Of a stretch of 60,000 nucleotides of DNA, positions 43,271 through 54,656 are shown piece by piece. Below the pieces are notes generated by a model, which saw only the letters and a program-made list of their open reading frames with translations, did no database searches and was not told the DNA's origin. How positions within the stretch are numbered: position 1 is the first letter of the stretch; every line of letters begins with the position of its first letter. The stretch comes from Takakia lepidozioides (lineage: Eukaryota > Streptophyta > Takakiopsida > Takakiales > Takakiaceae), in the NCBI GenBank assembly GCA_030704615.1, contig CM060732.1, positions 21,082,001 through 21,142,000 of the forward strand, given 5' to 3'. The translations under genes were made by a program, and so were the position numbers.

Positions 43271-43525
43271 CTGAGGGAAATAGAATCTGTCAAAAAGGAA
43301 CTTTCGCTTTGGAACCACAGTGAGAAGCTGGCCATTGCTTTTGGGCTCATTAGCACTCCCCGTGGGACACCTATCCGTATCATCAAGAACCTTTGGATGT
43401 GTGGCGACTGCCACACAGCCGCCAAGTTCATCTCAAAGATTGCTGGACGAGCAGTTTTTGTACGGGATGCCAACCGCTTTCACCACTTCCACGATGGGGT
43501 TTGTACTTGGGGAGATTACTGGTGA
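43271..43525 (+). pseudogene. DYW deaminase domain of the PPR gene, separated by the LINE
   Basis: The frame resumes with [51 protein letters not shown] and ends GDYW before TGA (43523-43525). The HSE zinc/catalytic signature and the CGDCH and final DYW are all intact. The domain deaminates cytidine in organellar RNA. It can no longer be reached from the PPR frame because of the frameshift, the stops and the LINE between. Confidence 0.92.
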
Positions 43526-45039
43526 AACAAGCAATATGCATGAAAGAAAGTGTGTTGCTTCATACTTGAGGGTAGAAAGGTTATTATTATCTTCCAAACG
43601 AAGCAGCGATTGGGGACTGGATTTGTAGTCAGATGGTAGGAAATTGTAAAATCACCTGCAATTTCCTACCATGCAGGTTCATATGCACGAATAGTTTAGA
43701 CAAGCAAAGACTACAGTTGAATGAGCAGGCTTGTCTCGTTGAATGCATCAGTGAGTACTGCAATTTCTGTGCACTGCTAGATGCACAAAAGTCATGAAAA
43801 CCTGAAAACCTTACAACTGATGAGTGGTCGCAGGATTGCAGGAACGAAGTGCATGAAGAAAATCCTGAAGTTCCAAGGGAAGGAAGTGCCCCAAAGTTGG
43901 ATAAAAGGATATCGATTATTGGGAGATTGGGTACTCGCTCTGCAGTGACTGCACTGCAGTATCTTGATACACGGTCTTTGACCTGACTCACCAAAACAAT
44001 AGCTGTTGAAACCTAGTGTTTCAGTATACTCGAGGGCTATTTTCGGTATTTCAGTACAAGCACACCACTAGCCACAACTACCTGCTGATTTGAAGGTCTC
44101 ATTTCCCTCTCTTGAGTCTTGACATAGTGATCAACAGTATATGAGCCTCATGCAAATCCAAAAAGCCTCACCTTAATGCGAACACATGTATTCTAGCTCT
44201 TTGCACCCAAAGTCTTGAGGAAGGTGGACTTGTGCCTAGATGAAGTGAAATACTGGTTTCACTTCATCCCCCAAAGGTTATTGCTGTCCACCCTTTCGAT
44301 AGCCCTAATAGGGGCAATGCGGTCGCCCAAACCTCTCCAGGGACATGAAAGCCTCGCGGTCTTAACACAATAGGTGTTCAGTTGATCCAATGACCCCTTT
44401 TTAATAACTGGGTTGGCCATATGGGTGACATCCAGTATACACCGCCCTGGCAAACACAAGATCATTTGTAAGGGAGAGGTAGATCCTAGCAGTTGGGTTA
44501 TGTATTGGATGCTTAGGCTTGAGATCTATTCTGTAGAACGGTGGTTGTTCTTTGCATCAATATATATGAGATAGAATTAAGCTCTGAAATCAATTCGGGT
44601 ACAGGCAGCATTAATATCCACTCCATCTCTTGTTTTTGAAAAGAAAACTTCCATGAATGGGTAGAGCTCATCATGGATCTTCATGAACGTATTTTGGTGA
44701 TCCAGCGTCCCAAGAGAAGCAACTCTGGTCACATGCTCTCATGTTGTATGGATTTTCAACCAACACGGGCTGTTTTTGTCATGGTCAGTCCTTCGGTTCT
44801 GGCATCTGAAAAGGTTATCAAACTTTCAGGTAGTGAGCTTCATTGAACTTTTCTGCTGGGTTAATAGGCGCTCTTCAAGAGTTCAAATTTTCGTCTGGAA
44901 TTGTTAGATGTGTTGATTCTCATACTGGGAGTAAAGCAGAGTACATTCGTGGGATCGGAGAGGCGTGAGACAAGTGTTTCAAATCTGATCAGTCAACAAC
45001 ATCAATATTTTAGAATTCCTCTGATTTTTTAAGTCTCTC
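43526..45039. other. Gene-free stretch with a strong hairpin
   Basis: No supported gene. It contains the 14-bp inverted repeat at 43633-43672. A short antisense frame at 44259-44465 has no family I recognise. Confidence 0.4.
43633..43672. repeat. Perfect 14-bp inverted repeat (hairpin)
   Basis: ATGGTAGGAAATTG (43633-43646) is the exact reverse complement of CAATTTCCTACCAT (43659-43672), with a 12-nt spacer. It lies about 110 bp after the DYW stop codon, so in a transcript it would fold as a 3' hairpin. It could also be the core of a tiny palindromic element. Confidence 0.8.
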
Positions 45040-45947
45040 AAACATGTTGAGTTAATCTACGAGATCGGGGATGGCAAGCTCCGCGTTCTACGGTGAGAGA
45101 GGGTCTGCTCAACAGCCGTCTCTTACCTCCAAGGCTTCCAAGATCCCCCCTGGCCGGCTGAGATGGCGTCTTACCCCGGCCTGATCACCTCCCCAGTCCT
45201 CACTTTCCTGAAAGGGCCCATCCCAGCGACCTCGGAGACCCTCTTTTGCCCCTTTTCGGCCCAGGGATGGTACTTCAGCCATCATCCCCCCCGCCGTTTG
45301 CTAATGGGGTCCTTCTTTATCCCAAAGGACGATCCTCTTGGCTATCTCTATGATATGACCCCAAGCATGCCCCCATTATTGCTCTGCAATTTTGGGGCTA
45401 ACGCTCCCGGCTCCGCCTGCCCCTGTGTGACACATCCTTCCCTGGCTAAGCCATTTTACCACGGTTCATCATTCCTTAATCAATGTTAGACGGCCTCTCG
45501 CTTGATAATCAATCCCCCAGCCGCCATGCAATCTGAGCTCCCCCGCCACCTTTCGCAGGGCGCTCCTGTTCCTTCCTGTTTCCGGTGCCTAGCCCCCGCC
45601 ATCCCTGTGCTCTCGTTTGGTTTTCAGCGTATCGGTGTCTCTCTTAGCCTGCGTAGTCCAGGTTTAGTCGCAATTTTTCGAAGTGCGCTGCTCTCTTGTT
45701 CATACTCTCCTGCATTGATCCAGGCTTCTGGTGCTCTAGGCTTTTTCTTTCATTGCCGGTTTCTCCTGGGTTCGCCGAGTTGTGGCTCGTTGTCCTTTTC
45801 TTCTTGCTGCTGATTCCGGTCTCTCTCCATTTCTACCCTTCAATTTCCATCTCTCACCCCCCCCATTTCTTTTTCGCAGCAAGATTTTCCCTTTTTGAGG
45901 CTTCCCTGTGTTTTCTGTGTTTACTGGCTCTTTGATCGATCCTCTCG

Positions 45948-46712
45948 GTGCCCTTCCTGCTTGGCGGTTCTTTCACTCCGTTGGTCCCTTCAATGGCCCC
46001 CACTAAATTTGCCCGCCATGGTGCTCCAACTACCAGATCTCAAAGTCGCTCGGCTACTGCCATTCAGGCTGCTTTGGCGATCCCTTCCACTGGGACAGGT
46101 TTCTTCCAGGCCCACCGCGCTCTGGCGCGTAGTCGCAGCCCCCCAGCTATGCGGGCAGCTCCGATCCGGGTTCCCTTGGTTGCTCCTCTCTCTCCCCGGC
46201 TGAGTCAATCGCCAGTTTCGGATCCCACCACGCATGTGAGCCCACCCCAGTATACCGGGGCTCCCTCATCACCTCCCCATGCAGTCAACCCCCAGCAGGA
46301 TGCAGCCGACCCTCAGCAGGATCTGATGGAGGATATTTCGGATCTCCAGAGATCGATGAGTAAATTTCACCCTCTTGTGGAGCTCAATATGTCCACAATC
46401 CACGACAGTGTCGCAGAGTTTTCGGAGAAAAGGGTGCTTCTTCATTTCCCAGGTAGAAAAGTTGACAGGGATCATGCAAGGTATTGGGCCGATCATCATT
46501 TTCAGGTCATGTTCATAACGGAAGCCTCACATATTAACCTAGTGGGTTTTGCATTCAGGGCCCATCCGTATACAGGTGCTCTCTTGCTGCACTCATCCGA
46601 CTCTATCTCAATCCCAAATGCAAACACCCCACCAACCAGAATCTGCCACTGGAACTCCAAGCTCAAAGATTTTAATCCATCCCTTCCATCCAACACGCGG
46701 GTTCTACCCTAG
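45948..46712 (+). CDS. LINE ORF1-like protein (Gag-like), 254 codons
   Basis: The frame starts with a Pro/Ser-rich, basic segment (MAPTKFARHGAPTTRSQSRS). A region (VAEFSEKRVLLHFPGRKVDRDHARYW) follows that resembles the RNA-binding part of plant LINE ORF1 proteins. The resemblance is moderate. The position at the 5' side of a LINE with an A-rich tail supports it. The last residues are probably read across the deletion junction. Confidence 0.5.
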   Translation: MPFLLGGSFTPLVPSMAPTKFARHGAPTTRSQSRSATAIQAALAIPSTGTGFFQAHRALARSRSPPAMRAAPIRVPLVAPLSPRLSQSPVSDPTTHVSPPQYTGAPSSPPHAVNPQQDAADPQQDLMEDISDLQRSMSKFHPLVELNMSTIHDSVAEFSEKRVLLHFPGRKVDRDHARYWADHHFQVMFITEASHINLVGFAFRAHPYTGALLLHSSDSISIPNANTPPTRICHWNSKLKDFNPSLPSNTRVLP

Positions 46713-46724
46713 TTACGATCAGGA

Positions 46725-47564
46725 ACCTTCATTTGGATTGGAGGCCAGGCCATCCAGGATCTGCAAATCGATCCAGCAGAATGACACTGGGAATTCAGGG
46801 ACAAGATTTGCTCCTTTTTCAATTACACGGCCAAGGATGCCTACAGAGCGATGCTGAAGGCCAAGCCTCTAACCAAAAAATGGGACGACAGAGGGGGCTT
46901 ATTCCAATTTAGAGGGGAAAACTGGAAGTGCATTTGGGCTCTGATTTGGGAGAAATCCAAACCGGCAAAACTCAGTGCCTTTCTTTGGCAGATTGCAAAT
47001 AGGGTTTTGAAGGTTGGGCAATTTCTAAACTTCCAAGAGGCCCTACTCTGCAGATGCTGCCCCATTGGGGTTATTGAATCTTTGGAACACTGCCTTCTTT
47101 TATGTAAAGGGCCGTCAACTATCTGGCCCTTGGTTTGGTCACTTTACAGGGTTTGGTCAAACACCGCTTAGGACCCCATAGCCCTCCTGCTAAATTACAA
47201 CCAAACAACCAAGTCCAAGGTGTCCACATGCCCAGTTTTTGAGGCCCTCCGCCCGGCAACACTGTGGCAAAGCTGGAAGGCTCGGTGCAGATGGACATTA
47301 AACAATGCTTCCTCCTCCTGTACAGAAATCCTTGCATGTGTTTTCTATGATGTTACAATTGGAGCTAAGTTGGCCTGGCAAAAACTATGTGCAGAAGCAG
47401 ACAAGAAACCAGAACGAAAAGACTCCCTCCTCGCCTCCTTCAGAGCATCTTGGGGAAGAGGAGGAATCATTTGTTGCATCATTGATACAGACTCATGTTC
47501 ATGGGCAGACTCCTTACCTGAACTCTGGAAACACCGATGGGGCACCGTCTTCGGCCTCCCCTGA
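46725..47564 (+). pseudogene. LINE ORF2 C-terminal zinc-binding (zf-RVT) region
   Basis: The translation gives CIWALIWEKSKPAKLSAFLW, LCRCCPIGVIESLEHCLLLC and WPLVW. This is the pattern (W..IW...KP.K...F.W, C.C...ES..H....C) of the zf-RVT domain after plant LINE reverse transcriptase. A second frame (47220-47564) carries the downstream C-terminal part (LWQSWKARCRWTLN). A stop at about 47169 lies between them. Confidence 0.8.
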
Positions 47565-48542
47565 TCTGGACTCGAGAGATATTAACTGGAAGCACATAAA
47601 GAGGGGATCTAAATCTAAGTTGATCTTCCTCAGATAGACATCTTCAGAGTTTCGCTCCTTGGCCGTTCTGGCATGTGTTCTTACTGTTCGTCGTTACGTC
47701 CAGTTCCATCTACACTACACTGGGCCACCTCTCTCTTGGAGTCTTTTCGAAGCTATGAACTAATCGCACATTAGCTCTCTACGCTATGGCAAATCTTGCA
47801 ACCAATAATAGATGGCTCTACCAGGCCTGGATGCGTAGCCAGGTCTATTTTCTACCAGGTTATCTGATCTCCAACACGGCCTCCGTGTGTTAAGCCTCAT
47901 GGCACTTGTAAGGGTTTAATTTTTTCCCTTTTTAATAAATTTTCAGGGCCTCTCATCCCTTTAAACAGAAAAAGAAAAAGAAAAAAACATGTTCCGGGTC
48001 AATTCTACAGATCGCACAACTGGTAGCGGGCAGCGCAAGTTGGAGACCTCGCATTTAGATTCTGGCTATCTATTTCTGGTGCGTGTACGTTTGTTGTCTT
48101 TGTAGGTATGCCTACAGAGCACGCTCACCACCTAATATCCCGCAAACATTCAAATGCCAGAGTGGTCGGAAGGAGGTGCATTCGTGCATTCATATATCGT
48201 TGTGGGAGGACGAAGGGCGGGAGGAAAGCTTAAAAAGATGAGTTCAAATTGTAAATAGGGCTGGACCACCCACCCACGATCATGCGAATACATTTCAAGA
48301 CATGCTCTTATTAACACTTGTCTCTGTCCACGTTTACATTCTTTCACCCATATGTGGCCGGGACATTCAAAGAGACAAAATTGTTGAGGGAAGGGAACAA
48401 AAACCCACGCATGTGGTCTTGTCATGATCTCATAATGAAAGCCCAAGTGCCTTGCCTTCAATTGCACGAAGATTGTTCCACACGTTGGTCCAAAGATAAT
48501 TTAATAGGAAACATGCAGGTCCTTCAACTGAATGTGAGATGA

Positions 48543-48830
48543 TGAAGCAACCGAATATAGGTGCACCGAGCCAGAGCTTCAAGGTGCACTTGAAAGACCA
48601 CGAAAGAAAATGCAAGATATGGCCTCGGATCCGTTTAGTCTAGCGACTAATGAGCGCAGAGCTTTGGTGCTGTCGGTATGCGGGTTCACCGAACACCCCC
48701 GCTGTCCAGTATAAAGTAGGCAGTCGAAACACTCGAAGGCGTGCGCCATAAATGAGGAAAATGAATGGAGCAACTGAATATAGGTGAGGGTGCACACAGA
48801 TCAAGAGAGAAACTGCAAGATATGGATCAT
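48543..48830. repeat. Two dispersed direct copies of a roughly 75-bp segment
   Basis: Copy 1 (about 48543-48622) and copy 2 (about 48767-48829) share GAAGCAACCGAATATAGGTG / GGAGCAACTGAATATAGGTG, a GTGCAC, and GCAAGATATGG in the same order, about 225 bp apart. Copy 1 has an extra 20-bp insert. Confidence 0.55.
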
Positions 48831-50180
48831 TCAATGGCTCGTTAGTCGAGACATTTACTTAACTTCGATCCTGACATGGTGGGCACTGGGCATACAGAAA
48901 GTTGAAACTGATGTTGGCAAGCACTATAATGGACCGTGCGTTCGGTTCACTGAAATTCTATATTTCATTCAACTGATCAATAAATGAGACATTGAAGACG
49001 AAAAAGTAGCGGAGAAGTAAAAGAGTTACCTATCCCCGCCAGAGGTAAGCTTAACTTAGGTAACTAGTTCAGGCTTCAACTTCTTCAGATCATCTAATCA
49101 CGGACAGATTGTTATAAGACGACAATATATTTTCATGTCATGTTGTAAGATTCCCAGTTTATCTTTGGATGGACCTCACAGACCACATGTATGTTATTTC
49201 AACACAACACTCTGACCTGGAATATGTACAAGTCTTTGCGAACCATAATAATCTCTTTTCTTTCAAATGGGCTCTGTTCCTTGGATGCTTAAATCCTTTC
49301 TTCAACTAAATAGACATCAAATGTTGGAACTTCGAACATTGATGTCTGTTCAGTTGAAGAAATGATTTAGTCGAACTTCGAAGCTGTTCTTTCACCAGCA
49401 GAAAGATTGCAACAATGTAGACAACTTTCAACGAGATGATGAGTGAATTATCTTCCAAGTTCCGGGCCTCCCATGCATGATAAAGATTTGGATGTGTAAC
49501 CTCCTCCAAAACAAGCTTATCATGACACGAGAACTACTACGCGGGGGCCGTTGATGACCCTCACCTAAAAGTTTAGTAATTTTATTTTTCTCCAACTCCC
49601 CTGCATCTGCTGCACGCAGCTTCATTCCTTCTCGCTTTTAAGTATCCTCGACTGCAGATCCTCCACTTCATGCTCCAGGCCGCCTTGCCATGGCCGTGGG
49701 AGACTCGCAATGAAGAGAGAGACAGAGCACAAGGAAGAAGGAGAGGCAGTCGCGGAGGCCTCGACGCCCACGCTGCAGGGTCTGCACCAGTACTGCTGTC
49801 GGCGGCGCTGTGGCGGCCGCCGCGTCGACTCAATCCACATTCATCCCTCCTTCATCCACGACCTTGTGAGAGCGGTTTGCAAAAGCTGGATATTGCAGCC
49901 CCGTGCCATGAATTTTTCTAGCAATATAGGAAAACCCTCATTTTTTGTTTAAACAATTAAAAAATATATTTAGGAAAACTATCTAATGTGAGGATCTAGT
50001 ATTTCCTGTATTTATGGATCCTAATTTCAAAAACATTATGATTTTGATGGCCCGTTTCCCTCTTTTATTTATCTTTGCTAAGAACATTCAATAATTATAA
50101 ATAAAGTCTACAGTCTCAGACAGGGCCTCTGTCCCCTGTTCTCTATTGGAAAAGAAAACAAAACAAAACAAAAAAAATTG

Positions 50181-50210
50181 TGATTTATGATTTATGATTT
50201 ATGATTTACA
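50181..50210. repeat. Heptamer microsatellite (TGATTTA)n
   Basis: About four copies of TGATTTA run in tandem. This is a simple sequence repeat with no evidence of function. Confidence 0.7.
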
Positions 50211-52089
50211 ATACCGGAGAGTAAGGATTCTGTCGGTTCCTGACGGCTGCCGTCGCTGTTGCCCGGAAGGTCCCCGGCCGGCCAAAAGATTATAAACTAT
50301 CCTATTTTGCGGTCTATACTTATGACTATATATACCTACGATTTAGTTTTAATTTTAATTTTAAAATTCCATAAATGAAAAATAGCAGTAAATGGTCCAC
50401 GCTGCAGATTCTGAAAACGTGCGAAGTAAAGGCGGGCAGCGGGCAGCACAGAATAGACCGCTGACCCAAAGCCGCGTGGGGCAGCTGCCCTTGTAATTAG
50501 GGCGAACTCATGCCACGATTGTTGGGGCCCTATAGGCGCCGAGCTTGCCACGCGTTGCGAGGCTACTGCACGAATTCTGTGGGCGAGATCGCAGCCACGT
50601 CAAACGTGACGCGTGTCAACTTGCCCGGGGACCTATTCCCGTGGGCACAGGCAGGGAAGCTTCTAATTAGGGAAGAATCCCATTAGGGAGCATAAAATAG
50701 AAGAGTTCAATATTTAAAAATTGGAAAGACAAAAAAAGAATATGGCGGCTGAAGAAAAGAGCGAACCCCGACTTTGCGGAATTGCGAGAGTATCCGGGGA
50801 CTTCCATTCTACTTCACTGGTGCCAGCGGAGCCGACGGCAATGGGTATTTCTTTTTTCGCTCGTCGAGGCGTGAAAAGGGGATGAAGGTGCCATGGTGTT
50901 GGCTTAGCAGCCATATATGCAATTCTAATTATAGAATTTTAAAAATCTGAAAATGTTAAATTATGATGTGAGCTATAACGAAGAAGATGGTAATTTGGAT
51001 GTGCGACGGACCTCCTTTGTCGCATTGCTATGCAACACGCACAAATTACTCGGATTGCCAAAGATCGTGCTCGACTTTGCGTATACTTGAAGAATTGGTA
51101 GCGTCCAGAGGATCGCGGCACCGACTGGAAATAAATAAATAAAGACCACTGACAATACAATGTTTACCTCCAAAAGAGGTACCAACTTCTATATTCAGTT
51201 GGGAAAATAATTAAACGAACGTCACGCACGGCAGGGTTATTTTGTGGGATTGAGGGAGTGATTCATGGGCAGTTGCTACGACTTCTGGTGAGCCATTTCA
51301 CGACCCGGATTGGGCGATATGGGAAATTTGCTGCTGACCTTGACTCGGCAGTTTGTCAAAATTAGGATCAATAAATAAATAAATAATTAGTAGGCTCTTA
51401 GCAAACCATAAAGATTAACCCTTAAGGGATGGGCTAACTTTTTGCACTTTTGCAATATATACCTTGACTAAACTAGCTATATCTTCCTACCCCCATACAT
51501 CCATTTGGATGAACCTGACAACCTCATCCCTACTGACAACATGAACACCATCACAAAATCCGGGCAGGTTTGACCGTTGCAAATGGGAGATTATAACAAA
51601 AAAGAAATGACAAAAATTGGAACCGAAAAAGTGGTTTGATCATGGAAATTTTCCAATATCCATATTTCTCTTGGGTGAATGGCCTCCAGGTTCACAATTA
51701 GGGCACATAGAAGGTGCTCTCTGAAAATTTCAGAGTGAAAGACCTAAAATTTAGGGGGTTCTTTGTATGTGGTGAACCAAGGCTCCTACAATGTCTAGAA
51801 ATTTTACTTAAAATCCAACTCTACAGTCAGTCTTTGCTTTGCTCCAATGAAAAAAACATTTCTAATTCTGAGCAAATTTCTAGGTTGGAGGCGGCATTTT
51901 CTGAAACGCCTGCCATGTGGGCGGTTGACGTTCCTGGACACCACCCAAATCCGGTACCCCCTGCCACTGAAAATAATCGGAATTATGGTTTTTGTGTGCA
52001 TTTGTTGGAGCATGTAGAGGACAAAGGCGCCTACATTTTTCATTCAGGAATCAGACCACATGTTCATCTGATTTCATCCACAAAAGTTA

Positions 52090-52242
52090 CAATGTGGCTG
52101 GAAAATGACACTACACGAAAGTGGCGGCTTCGACGTTTAAGGATTAATACTCCATGGGTGCCACCTAGGTGATTCGGGGTTCGAATCCTGTTGCCACGCT
52201 GGTCTGGGCTCTCCTCTATGTAAAATGAAAGGAGGTTATTTA
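52090..52242 (+). mobile_element. Possible tRNA-derived SINE, interrupted by the hAT MITE
   Basis: GGGGTTCGAATCC at about 52176-52188 is a near-perfect RNA polymerase III B box. GTGGCGGCTTCGACG about 55 bp upstream could be a weak A box. The downstream CT-rich sequence stops at the MITE and seems to continue after it (GAGCTGTCTCTCTCTTTAAGG, about 52637). No full tRNA cloverleaf is formed, so it is not called as a tRNA gene. Only one copy is visible, so the SINE idea is tentative. Confidence 0.35.
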
Positions 52243-52594
52243 CAGTGTTGGGCGGTTATTTGAATTTCTCTCTAATACCCCGCGGTTACCTATCCGGTTA
52301 TATGTATATATGACCAACGGAGGTGAAAAAATGAAGTAACCGGTCCAGTTAGGAACCGGCGGAGGTCACGCATTCAAATAACCGAGCAAAAAACCTCTTA
52401 AAGAACCGCCCAATACCCGAGGTTATTTTGATGAATACCGCCGGTTATTTGAGGTTTTTTCAAGTAATCGTAACCGGCAGGTTATATCTAGCCATAAAAA
52501 TTTAATAACCGCACCTGCAAGTTAATAGTTTTCTAAAATTTGAAGCAACCGGAACCGTCGGTTATGAAAAAAATCAAATAACCACCCAAAACTG
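52243..52594. mobile_element. Non-autonomous hAT element (MITE), 352 bp
   Basis: The left end CAGTGTTGGGCGGTTATTTGA is matched in inverted form at the right end (reverse complement starts CAGTTTTGGGTGGTTATTTGA), 18 of 21 positions. CAGTG-type termini are typical of hAT elements. The flanks GTTATTTA (52235-52242) and GATATTTT (52595-52602) agree at 6 of 8 bases, fitting an aged 8-bp target duplication. The interior contains about 14 AACCGG/CCGGTTA-type motifs in both orientations and no coding frame. Confidence 0.85.
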
Positions 52595-52602
52595 GATATT
52601 TT

Positions 52603-54630
52603 CCCCCTCCTCTTGTAAAACAGGGCCTGAATTGTGAGCTGTCTCTCTCTTTAAGGTAAATAAAAACATAATTTTCATTTTAATATTTTTGTTCAGCTTT
52701 CCAGAAATATAGAGATACATAAACACCACTTAGTTAGGTCAAAGATAGGGGGGTGGCAGGGACTTATGGGATAATGATGTGGAAATTATGACCATAAATT
52801 TCGGACTGTTTTCGGTTCCTGACAAAATAGAGGGACTTTAAGCATTTCTTCGAATGGAAGAGGCCCACGTCAGCGCGTCCAATATTAGCCGACAGCGTGG
52901 GCTTTTCGCCAACTAAATTCGGCGGCGACTAGTCGCCCCTGTCTTATCCTCAGTAACGGCCATATTTAACTGTGGTTAGGTGCTTGTTACCGGTGGTTAG
53001 TGTCATTCGTTACTTGTACTGTCAGGTAGTTAGTTGTGTGTTTGGGATGCGGTGGGTAGGTTAGTTACTCGCTAGTCCGTGCGCTTAGACAGCAATGCTG
53101 CTTAGTGACTGGGTTAGCTGCTCGATGTGTAATTCCTCAAGTGCGAGGTATGATTAGTAAGTTGATTAGTTAGTTTGATACCCGTGACGTCACTAAGAGG
53201 TATAACGAAGGAATCTTCTGTGAGGGTTATCATCAATGCTTTAGGGCTACTTTATTTCCTAGTTAATACACGAAGATTTGAAAGGATGAATGTCGTTCAT
53301 GGACTCAAAGTTCATTTGTAGTAGGTAAGTCAATCCGGTAACTTCTTTATACTGTATTCTGATTAATTTTTGCTGGTTTATGGAATGGTTTATAATAATC
53401 AGAATAGAAACAAATGTGGACTCTTGCCCAAAGTTGACCCGAAGGCGGCCTTTCGGTGGGAAGCTGGACACCTTTAATGACATCCAGCACAGTTACGTGG
53501 ATTTGAAACCACAATCACTAATGAAATGGTATTATGCCTTGGAGGTAAATCAGAGTTGGTTTTGGGTTGGTGATCTAACCTCATGTTTTAAATATTCAAA
53601 TTTGTTTTTTGGAAAATGGACAAATCCCAAGCCACTCTACTGAAAGAGGAGGGAAAATGCCTTTAAGCTTGAAAATAATGCAGAAGTACAAATTGGAGGC
53701 AATATTGAGTTATATACATGCAATTAAAACAATACTTGTGTAGCCTCCATGGCATCACCAGGAAAATTTTCCCTCGTTTTAGTGCACTGCTTTTCCAGGG
53801 CCACCGTCCCTGTTTGAAGAAAAACAATGCTTGAGTGCTTGAGATTATTTGATTTTCTGACCCAAAAATATTTTTTAAATTTTTCCTACTGTTGCGTAGC
53901 CTTGAAGCTAGTGACGATGGGCTCAAACACAGGCTTTCATTTTTAAAATCAATAAACAGTTACGAAACCGCTAAGGCGACAAGCGGAAACTTGATTTGAG
54001 ATGGGTTTGGATAAGGTGGTGGACACACATCTTTGCCTCCGCAATTCACTACTACCCACACCCATTGTAAGGCAAAGCTAAAATTTTTGCCTAACTACAC
54101 ACAGTCCACTTTCAATCATGGCAACTGAATGTCGTCGGCCGGCATATAAGAGGCATCACCGCTTATGTACGGAAGAATATGATATGCTGTTGGTGCCAAC
54201 GATCCGGGTCATGTTTGTTCACACAAATCGCGTCGCCACCCCAAATTTTGTATTTTTATTATTTTTCATTTTTCATTTTAATTTTATAGATCACCCATAT
54301 ACATTTGAACAATAAAAAAAGTAATTACCGCAAACCAAAAACAAAACTCATATTATTCTGGAATATAATACTTAAGGAAAAACATCTTATTTCGGCACCG
54401 TATTAGTAACTATCCTCCTCACTAGTTACCACTTACTACTCAACTAGCACTCACTCCGGTCGGCTAATCGAGGATTTATGTATGATTAAGGATACTTTTT
54501 GATCAGGGTTAGGTTAGAGTAAGTAAGCTTTTCCCTTCGGTGGGGGCAGAGTCGAATTATAGCGGGGCAGGCCCCACGCGGATGGTAATGAAAAAGATCG
54601 GGCTAAAACTGAGCCACTTATCGGGGGTCA
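52603..54630. other. Gene-free stretch
   Basis: No gene or element recognised. The first 70 bases may be the continuation of the B-box segment that precedes the MITE. Confidence 0.35.
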
Positions 54631-54656
54631 ACCCGCCCCGCCCCGCCCCGCCCGCC
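54631..54656. repeat. CCGCC/CCCGC pentamer run
   Basis: CCCGCCCCGCC-type pentamers repeat in tandem, about five copies, inside a GC-rich island 1.4 kb upstream of the LBD start codon. It could be bound by GC-box factors or form G-quadruplexes on the - strand. That is inference. Confidence 0.6.

Larger units (their letters stand above)
45049..47984 (+). mobile_element. Internally deleted LINE (ORF1 and ORF2 C-terminus) with A-rich tail
   Basis: The element ends in an A-rich tail (AAAAAGAAAAAGAAAAAAA, to about 47984) after an AATAAA at about 47934. AAACATGTT follows the tail (47985-47993), and the same AAACATGTT occurs at 45040-45048, giving a candidate target duplication of up to 9 bp (CATGTT is unambiguous; the leading A bases merge with the tail). 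Between them lie an ORF1-like frame and a zinc-knuckle reverse-transcriptase C-terminus. The endonuclease and RT are missing, so a deletion of several kb near 46.7 kb is inferred from the usual LINE length. Confidence 0.72.
47994..52090. other. Gene-free stretch
   Basis: No gene is supported. A direct repeat of about 75 bp occurs at 48543-48620 and 48768-48830. A heptamer repeat lies at about 50182-50208. Two GC-rich islands (about 49580-49900 and 50400-50900) look like promoter or first-exon sequence, but no frame there matches a family I know. Confidence 0.35.

Noticed and set aside
45163-45813. Two plus-strand frames of over 100 codons at the LINE 5' end
   Set aside because: They are low-complexity, rich in Pro, Ser, Cys and Phe, with no known motif. 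They are better read as the LINE 5' untranslated region.
49582-49952. GC-rich frames on both strands around 49.7 kb
   Set aside because: They are mutually overlapping with no recognisable domain. The area may be a CpG-rich promoter or a gene fragment, but neither frame can be preferred.
51714-52172. 152-codon frame ahead of the hAT MITE
   Set aside because: No recognisable motif or splice structure. It runs into the B-box segment, so it is probably a chance frame.
52140-52200. A tRNA gene suggested by GGTTCGAATCC
   Set aside because: The flanking sequence does not fold into acceptor, D and anticodon arms.
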